From positions 57,276-121,275 of the forward strand of contig NZ_BAUA01000008.1 in NCBI RefSeq assembly GCF_000710915.1: a stretch of 64,000 nt of DNA. The letters are read 5' to 3'. This document shows, piece after piece, positions 60,158 to 64,000 of the stretch; positions within the stretch are counted from its first letter, which is position 1, and every line of letters begins with the position of its first letter. Source of the DNA: Nocardia brasiliensis IFM 10847 (GTDB taxonomy: Bacteria; Actinomycetota; Actinomycetes; Mycobacteriales; Mycobacteriaceae). The notes beneath the pieces are model-generated. The model had not been told where the DNA came from. It did no database searches and saw only the letters and a list, made by a program, of their open reading frames with translations. The translations under genes were made by a program, and so were the position numbers.

Positions 60158-60586
60158 TTACCGGCGACGGCCCAGTGCGGCGTCCGTGCTGAGGCGACCA
60201 GCCCCGGCCAGCAGGATCGCAACCAGGGCCAGGATCAACAGCCACTCCGAGGCGTAGAAGAAGTTGCCGAGAAAGCCGAAGGTCGTTGTCGCTTTCGCGG
60301 CGATGGCGGGCGCCACCGAGAACCAGAGCGCGCCGACCATCGTCAGGGCCAGGCCTGCCGCGGCCACCCTGGTCAGCAACCCGGCGATCAAGAGCATCCC
60401 GAGAATCAGTTCGGCCCAGGCCGTGGCGGGCGCGGCCAGGCTCGGCACCGGCACCGACCATGCCTCGAAATCGGCTCGAAACCGGTCCGGCGCGGCAATC
60501 TTTCCCCAACCGCTGTTCGCGAACATCAGGCCGACGCTGACACGAGTCACCAACAGCCATGCATCGCCGAAACGCCCGAGTTCCAT
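60158..60586 (-). CDS. DoxX family membrane protein
   Basis: A 142-residue protein with four hydrophobic helices and the DoxX family pattern R-V-S-V-G-L-M-F-A-N-S-G-W-G-K-I. Family members act in thiosulfate oxidation or redox homeostasis, but many are unassigned. ATG at 60586 has a weak ribosome site; an in-frame upstream ATG is possible. It ends 42 nt from the palindrome upstream of the TetR gene. Confidence 0.85.
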   Translation of the reverse strand: MELGRFGDAWLLVTRVSVGLMFANSGWGKIAAPDRFRADFEAWSVPVPSLAAPATAWAELILGMLLIAGLLTRVAAAGLALTMVGALWFSVAPAIAAKATTTFGFLGNFFYASEWLLILALVAILLAGAGRLSTDAALGRRR

Positions 60587-60652
60587 GCTTCGACGGTACC
60601 GCCCGCGAACTTCCAGCATCACCAGCCGAGCCCCGCTCGAGCTCGGCTTACG

Positions 60653-61573
60653 ATGGTCCGCATGGTTCCAGCCGAGTTGGGCTCCAGCGGCAGAGTGCTG
60701 GATCTGCATCGACTGCATCAGTTCCTGGCCGTCGCGGAGCTGGCCGGTTTCACCGCGGCGGCGGCGGAGTTGCATCTCACCCAGCAGGCCTTGAGCAGCT
60801 CCGTGCGCCAGCTGGAGAAGCAACTGCGGGTCGAGCTGTTCGATCGAAGCGGCAGGCAACTGGTGCTCACCGAGGCGGGGCGAGTGCTGCGCGACGGGGC
60901 GCGGGCGCTGCTGGCGGCGTCGGACGCGCTGTATCGCCGCACGCACGAGGCGGGCACCGCCGCGCCGGTGACCTTCGTGGTCGGGCACACTCCGGCGATC
61001 ACCGCCGAGGAGGTGTACGACCTGCTGGCACCCGTGCGGACCGGTCGCCCGGACGTCTCGGTCACCGTGCGCCAGATGTACCCCGATGCGCTCGCCCAGG
61101 CCCTGCACGAGGGGACGATCGACGTCGCCCTGCGGCGCGCAGTAGTCAATCCGCCCGATCTTGCGGCCGCGGTGATCGCGTACCACCAGGTACGCGTGGC
61201 GGTCGCCCGGACGCACCGGCTGGCCGACCGGGCCGCCGTCACGGTGCACGACCTCCGGGACGAGCCGATCGTCATCTGGGCGCCGCCGGGCGCGTCGTAC
61301 TACACCGATTTCATCCTCAGCACCTGCCGCCGAGCCGGTTTCGAGCCGCGGTTCGTCGTCAACCACATCCAGGGCACGCCCCCCGTGACGGCGGTGGTCG
61401 ACACCGACCACGTCGCCATCGTCACCGCGCCCGCCGGGCCCGCCCTCGGTGGCCGCGTGCAGGTGATCGAACTGAAAGCGGGGCCGGTGGCGGCGACCCA
61501 GGCGCTGTGGTTGCCGCACACCACCTCCGACGTGCGTGACCTGCTGCTCAGTGCACCGTCCGAAAACGACTGA
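60653..61573 (+). CDS. LysR family transcriptional regulator
   Basis: A 306-residue LysR regulator. The helix-turn-helix lies at about 20-60 (H-Q-F-L-A-V-A-E-L-A-G-F-T-A-A-A-A-E-L) and is followed by the periplasmic-binding-protein-like ligand domain. An ATG at 60662 is a possible alternative start. It is divergent from the DoxX gene and convergent with the SDR gene. Target unknown. Confidence 0.92.
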   Translation: MVRMVPAELGSSGRVLDLHRLHQFLAVAELAGFTAAAAELHLTQQALSSSVRQLEKQLRVELFDRSGRQLVLTEAGRVLRDGARALLAASDALYRRTHEAGTAAPVTFVVGHTPAITAEEVYDLLAPVRTGRPDVSVTVRQMYPDALAQALHEGTIDVALRRAVVNPPDLAAAVIAYHQVRVAVARTHRLADRAAVTVHDLRDEPIVIWAPPGASYYTDFILSTCRRAGFEPRFVVNHIQGTPPVTAVVDTDHVAIVTAPAGPALGGRVQVIELKAGPVAATQALWLPHTTSDVRDLLLSAPSEND

Positions 61574-61617
61574 CCGGCCACCGTCGGGCAGCCGGTCGGT
61601 CGTCGAAGCGGTCTCGC

Positions 61618-62370
61618 TCAGCGAGTGGTGTATCCGCCGTTGGCGAGAATGGTCTGTCCGGTGATCCACCAGCCGTCGCCGACCAGGAATTCCACCAGCG
61701 GGGCGATGTCCTCGATCTTGGTCAGGCTGTTGCCGAGCGCCTGCGACTTGTGGAACTCCACGCGCTCCGGCGTTTCCTGACCGTAGAAGAACGGGGTGTC
61801 CATCGGGCCGGGCGCAACGGTGTTCACCGAGATCAGGCGTGGCGCGAACTCCTTCGCCGCCGCCCGGGTGAAGTGCTCGACCGGCGCTTTGCCACCCGCG
61901 TAGGTGGAGTAACCGTCGGTGAACGCCGCGAGCAGTGAGGTGACCACGGTGACGACGCGGCCGTTGTCGTTGAGACGCTTGCCCGCCTCCTTGAGAAAGA
62001 AATAGGCCGATTTCGCGTTGATCGCGAACATCGAGTCGTATTCCGCCTCGGTCGTCTCGATGATCGGTTTCCGCAACACCTTTCCGACCGTGTTCACCGC
62101 GATATCCACGCCGCCGAATGCGTCGACGGCGACCGCGAAAAGCCGCTCCACGTTCGCTGGAACCGTCAGGTCCGCTTGGAATTTCACGGCTTTGCCGCCC
62201 GCGGCCTCGATCGCGGCGACCGTCTTGTCGGCGTCCGGCTCGGTGTTGTCGCTGTTGTAGTGCACGACTACATCGACGCCGCGTTCGCCCAGCGTGCGGC
62301 TGATCAACCCACCCAGATTCTTCGCGCCTGCTGCGACCACAGCGGATTTGCCCTGCAAACTCTGCACCAC
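61618..62370 (-). CDS. SDR family oxidoreductase
   Basis: A 250-residue short-chain dehydrogenase. The cofactor motif is A-G-A-K-N-L-G-G-L-I-S (about 14-24), with D-L-T-V and N-T-V-G-K in the usual places. The catalytic triad is Ser, Y and K in T-S-L-L-A-A and Y-A-G-G-K. GTG start follows GGAG. Substrate not predictable. Confidence 0.92.
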   Translation of the reverse strand: MVQSLQGKSAVVAAGAKNLGGLISRTLGERGVDVVVHYNSDNTEPDADKTVAAIEAAGGKAVKFQADLTVPANVERLFAVAVDAFGGVDIAVNTVGKVLRKPIIETTEAEYDSMFAINAKSAYFFLKEAGKRLNDNGRVVTVVTSLLAAFTDGYSTYAGGKAPVEHFTRAAAKEFAPRLISVNTVAPGPMDTPFFYGQETPERVEFHKSQALGNSLTKIEDIAPLVEFLVGDGWWITGQTILANGGYTTR

Positions 62371-62520
62371 CGTCGAACTCCGATCCGTTAGTACTCGCCA
62401 ATAGACTCCAGAAACGTTATGGCGAATAGGCGCACGGGGAAAACAGGCATTATTGGTGGGTCCACAAGCGGCATTTGTGCCGGGTCGAAAATTAGGCGCG
62501 GGGATGTTGGCGCAGAACGG

Positions 62521-62895
62521 TCAGCGCGCCCAGGGGGCGGTGATCGGTGGTTGGCCGGGGATGAGTCCCTGCCCGCCGACCGGCAGCACCACAACCGCTT
62601 CGAACGGCTCGGTATGCGGGTTGGCCATGGCGAACTGCTGATGTGCGGGCACGATGAGGGCGTCTCCGGCTGCGACGGTGTGCGTTTCACCGTCGATGGT
62701 GACGTTCATCGAGCCGGAGACGGCGACGAAGATCTCCTCCCGGTCGAGGGCGTGCGGCGGGGCGGCCACGCCCGGTTTGAGGGTGAGCCGCCACGCGCAG
62801 TTCTCGGTGGAGCCGCGGCTGGGTGCGGCCAGACCGATGAAGCTCGCGTGCTCGTTCTCGAAGCGCGGGGCTTCGGCGGCGGTGATGATAGGCAT
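62521..62895 (-). CDS. Cupin domain protein
   Basis: A 124-residue single-domain cupin. The first cupin motif is P-P-H-A-L-D-R-E-E-I-F-V-A-V-S-G (His and Glu metal ligands) and the second is A-G-D-A-L-I-V-P-A-H-Q-Q-F (His). AGGAG precedes the ATG. It is the second gene of a tandem pair with an identical-length paralogue (62928). Function unknown. Confidence 0.88.
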   Translation of the reverse strand: MPIITAAEAPRFENEHASFIGLAAPSRGSTENCAWRLTLKPGVAAPPHALDREEIFVAVSGSMNVTIDGETHTVAAGDALIVPAHQQFAMANPHTEPFEAVVVLPVGGQGLIPGQPPITAPWAR

Positions 62896-62927
62896 GTTGC
62901 TCCTGTGAAATATCGTGCTGGATTGGA

Positions 62928-63302
62928 CTATCGGGCCCACGGCGGGCTGATCGGAGCGCCGCCGGGTGCTTGGGCGTACGCGCCGACGGGCAGGATCGCG
63001 ACGGCCTCGAACGGTTCGTCGCCGGGGACCGCGACGCTGAATACGGTGTGCGCCGGGACGATCAACGCGTCGCCCGCGCGGAATTCGCGCGTCTGGCCGT
63101 CGATCGTGACGTTCGCCTGTCCGGACAGCGCGACGAAGATTTCTTCACGCGACACCGCATGGGCGTGACCGGGATTGCCCGGCTGCATGATGAAGCGCCA
63201 CACGCTGTTCTCGGTGGATCCCCGGCTCGGTGCGGCCAGGCCGACGGCGGTCATGAGGGGTGCCTCGAAGGTGGGTGCGTCGGCGGACTTGATGAGCGGC
63301 AT
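62928..63302 (-). CDS. Cupin domain protein, tandem paralogue
   Basis: A 124-residue cupin, closely similar to its neighbour: G-L-A-A-P-S-R-G-S-T-E-N and G-D-A-L-I-V-P-A-H are identical. Cupin motif one is G-H-A-H-A-V-S-R-E-E-I-F-V-A-L-S-G, with one more His than the neighbour. GGAG precedes the ATG at 63302. First gene of the pair, divergent from the MarR regulator across a perfect palindrome. Confidence 0.9.
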   Translation of the reverse strand: MPLIKSADAPTFEAPLMTAVGLAAPSRGSTENSVWRFIMQPGNPGHAHAVSREEIFVALSGQANVTIDGQTREFRAGDALIVPAHTVFSVAVPGDEPFEAVAILPVGAYAQAPGGAPISPPWAR

Positions 63303-63330
63303 GGTGTAACTCCGGATCTTCAACTAAGGT

Positions 63331-63348
63331 GTTCAACTAGAGTTGAAC
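63331..63348. promoter_or_regulatory. MarR-type operator, perfect 18-bp palindrome
   Basis: GTTCAACTAGAGTTGAAC is a perfect inverted repeat with 8-bp arms. It lies between the divergent cupin pair and the MarR gene. A near-copy of the half-site TTCAACT lies about 12 bp away (63320 region). Binding by the adjacent MarR protein is inferred. Confidence 0.85.
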
Positions 63349-63372
63349 ATATCGGCGGCGGGAGCGTCAAGG

Positions 63373-63819
63373 ATGGATTTCGGGATCATGCTCGGACAGG
63401 CCTATCAGGGGTTCGTGCGGGAGTTGCACGCCCATCTCGCCACGTTCGGCTATCACCTGACCGGCGCCTCCTACGGTTACGTGCTCCGCGCCCTGGCGGA
63501 AAGCCCGCTCACCGCAAGTCAATTGGCCGGCCAGCTGGGTATCACCGCGCAGGGTGCGGCGAAAGTGGTCGACGAGATGGTCCGGCACGGGTACGTCGAG
63601 CGCCGGCCGGACCCGGCGGACAAACGCGCCAAGACCCTGCACCTGTCCGACCGCGGCCGCGACATCCTGCGGACGGTCCGCGAATTCCACGCCGCCTATG
63701 AGCGGCGACTGGCCGCCCGGGTCGGCCCGGAACAGATCGCCACGGTCCGAGCCGTGCTCACCGAAATCATCACCGACGCCGCAGATCCCGACGCCGACCG
63801 CGCCTTTCGCCCGCTCTGA
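63373..63819 (+). CDS. MarR family transcriptional regulator
   Basis: A 148-residue winged-helix regulator. S-Q-L-A-G-Q-L-G-I-T-A-Q-G-A-A-K-V-V-D-E-M is the recognition region, followed by the wing (R-R-P-D-P-A-D-K-R-A-K-T-L-H-L). ATG at 63373 follows GGGAG; a TTG at 63343 would lie inside the palindrome. It should repress the divergent cupin genes. Confidence 0.92.
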   Translation: MDFGIMLGQAYQGFVRELHAHLATFGYHLTGASYGYVLRALAESPLTASQLAGQLGITAQGAAKVVDEMVRHGYVERRPDPADKRAKTLHLSDRGRDILRTVREFHAAYERRLAARVGPEQIATVRAVLTEIITDAADPDADRAFRPL

Positions 63820-64000
63820 GCGCACTCTCGGCACGCCAGGGCCGAAACCCGCTGCGGCGTAGGCCGAAGTCGCTCAGCGAGTACGCCGGGTAGATCGGAA
63901 TTGTGCATGCGCGCAACCGGATCGGTCGCCCGCTCGGGTATTTGATCAGACAGGCGAGGGCCAACGGCACCAGGCCGGCTCGGCGGACGCGACGGATCGT
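63820..64000. other. Right-end region, no gene supported
   Basis: The last 181 bases carry no credible complete gene. A minus-strand frame is open from the window edge into the MarR gene; it could be the tail of a gene outside the window or chance in high-GC DNA. Confidence 0.3.

Noticed and set aside
63696..63970. Minus-strand frames at the right edge
   Set aside because: They overlap the MarR gene antisense and show no ribosome site or family signature.
1..64000. CRISPR array, insertion sequence, tRNA or rRNA gene
   Set aside because: No regular direct repeats, transposase motifs or tRNA/rRNA-like sequences were seen when reading both strands.

Overview
The window is high-GC, gene-dense actinobacterial DNA. 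The gene content points to a mycolic-acid-containing genus, most likely Nocardia or a close relative. The evidence is a mycobacterial/nocardial-type cutinase, PapA-like acyltransferases beside a Drr-type ABC exporter, an AftB-like GT-C membrane glycosyltransferase, a GT87 glycosyltransferase and an MDMPI-family (mycothiol-type) protein. No rRNA, tRNA, CRISPR array, insertion sequence or prophage was seen. The genus is inferred from gene families, not from an alignment.

Layout. 1-4.7 kb: 3' part of a cutinase, a molybdopterin oxidoreductase and a SRPBCC protein. 4.7-10 kb: a ribose-type ABC uptake and catabolism operon (binding protein, permease, ATPase, ribokinase, RbsD) divergent from its LacI regulator, with overlapping palindromes between them. 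10-17 kb: miscellaneous genes, including a Tat-exported bicovalent flavin oxidase, an acyl-CoA dehydrogenase, a PepSY lipoprotein, a peptidylarginine deiminase lipoprotein and a DNA alkylation repair protein. 17.2-25.9 kb: a seven-gene operon of four condensation-superfamily acyltransferases, one GT1 glycosyltransferase and a DrrAB-like exporter. It looks like a multiply acylated glycolipid locus without a polyketide synthase. The second acyltransferase carries a one-base frameshift. 25.9-31.9 kb: secretory lipase, MDR reductase, small and hypothetical membrane proteins, GT87.

32.1-45.4 kb is the most unusual region: two divergent operons with mostly 4-nt (ATGA/GTGA) overlaps. The left one encodes a ketopantoate-reductase-like enzyme, a stand-alone glutamate-synthase FMN domain and an Asn/AspRS-like enzyme with no anticodon domain. 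The right one encodes an LLM flavin monooxygenase (frameshifted), an MFS exporter, both subunits of a B12-dependent glutamate mutase, two ATP-grasp ligases, a PP-loop ATPase and a CPA2 antiporter. There are no NRPS, PKS or carrier proteins. This looks like a ligase-based pathway to a small peptide or modified amino acid built on glutamate-derived 3-methylaspartate. The product is unknown to me.

45.4-52.8 kb: small hypothetical proteins, then a minus-strand operon of four glycosyltransferases preceded by a translationally coupled 32-residue ORF, and a divergent GT-C membrane glycosyltransferase. 52.8-64 kb: an acyl-CoA dehydrogenase/TetR pair with two tandem perfect operators, a secreted protein, TetR, MDMPI-like protein, SigB/F-type sigma factor, flavin monooxygenase/TetR pair with a perfect 19-bp operator, DoxX, LysR, SDR, and a tandem cupin pair divergent from a MarR regulator with an 18-bp palindrome.
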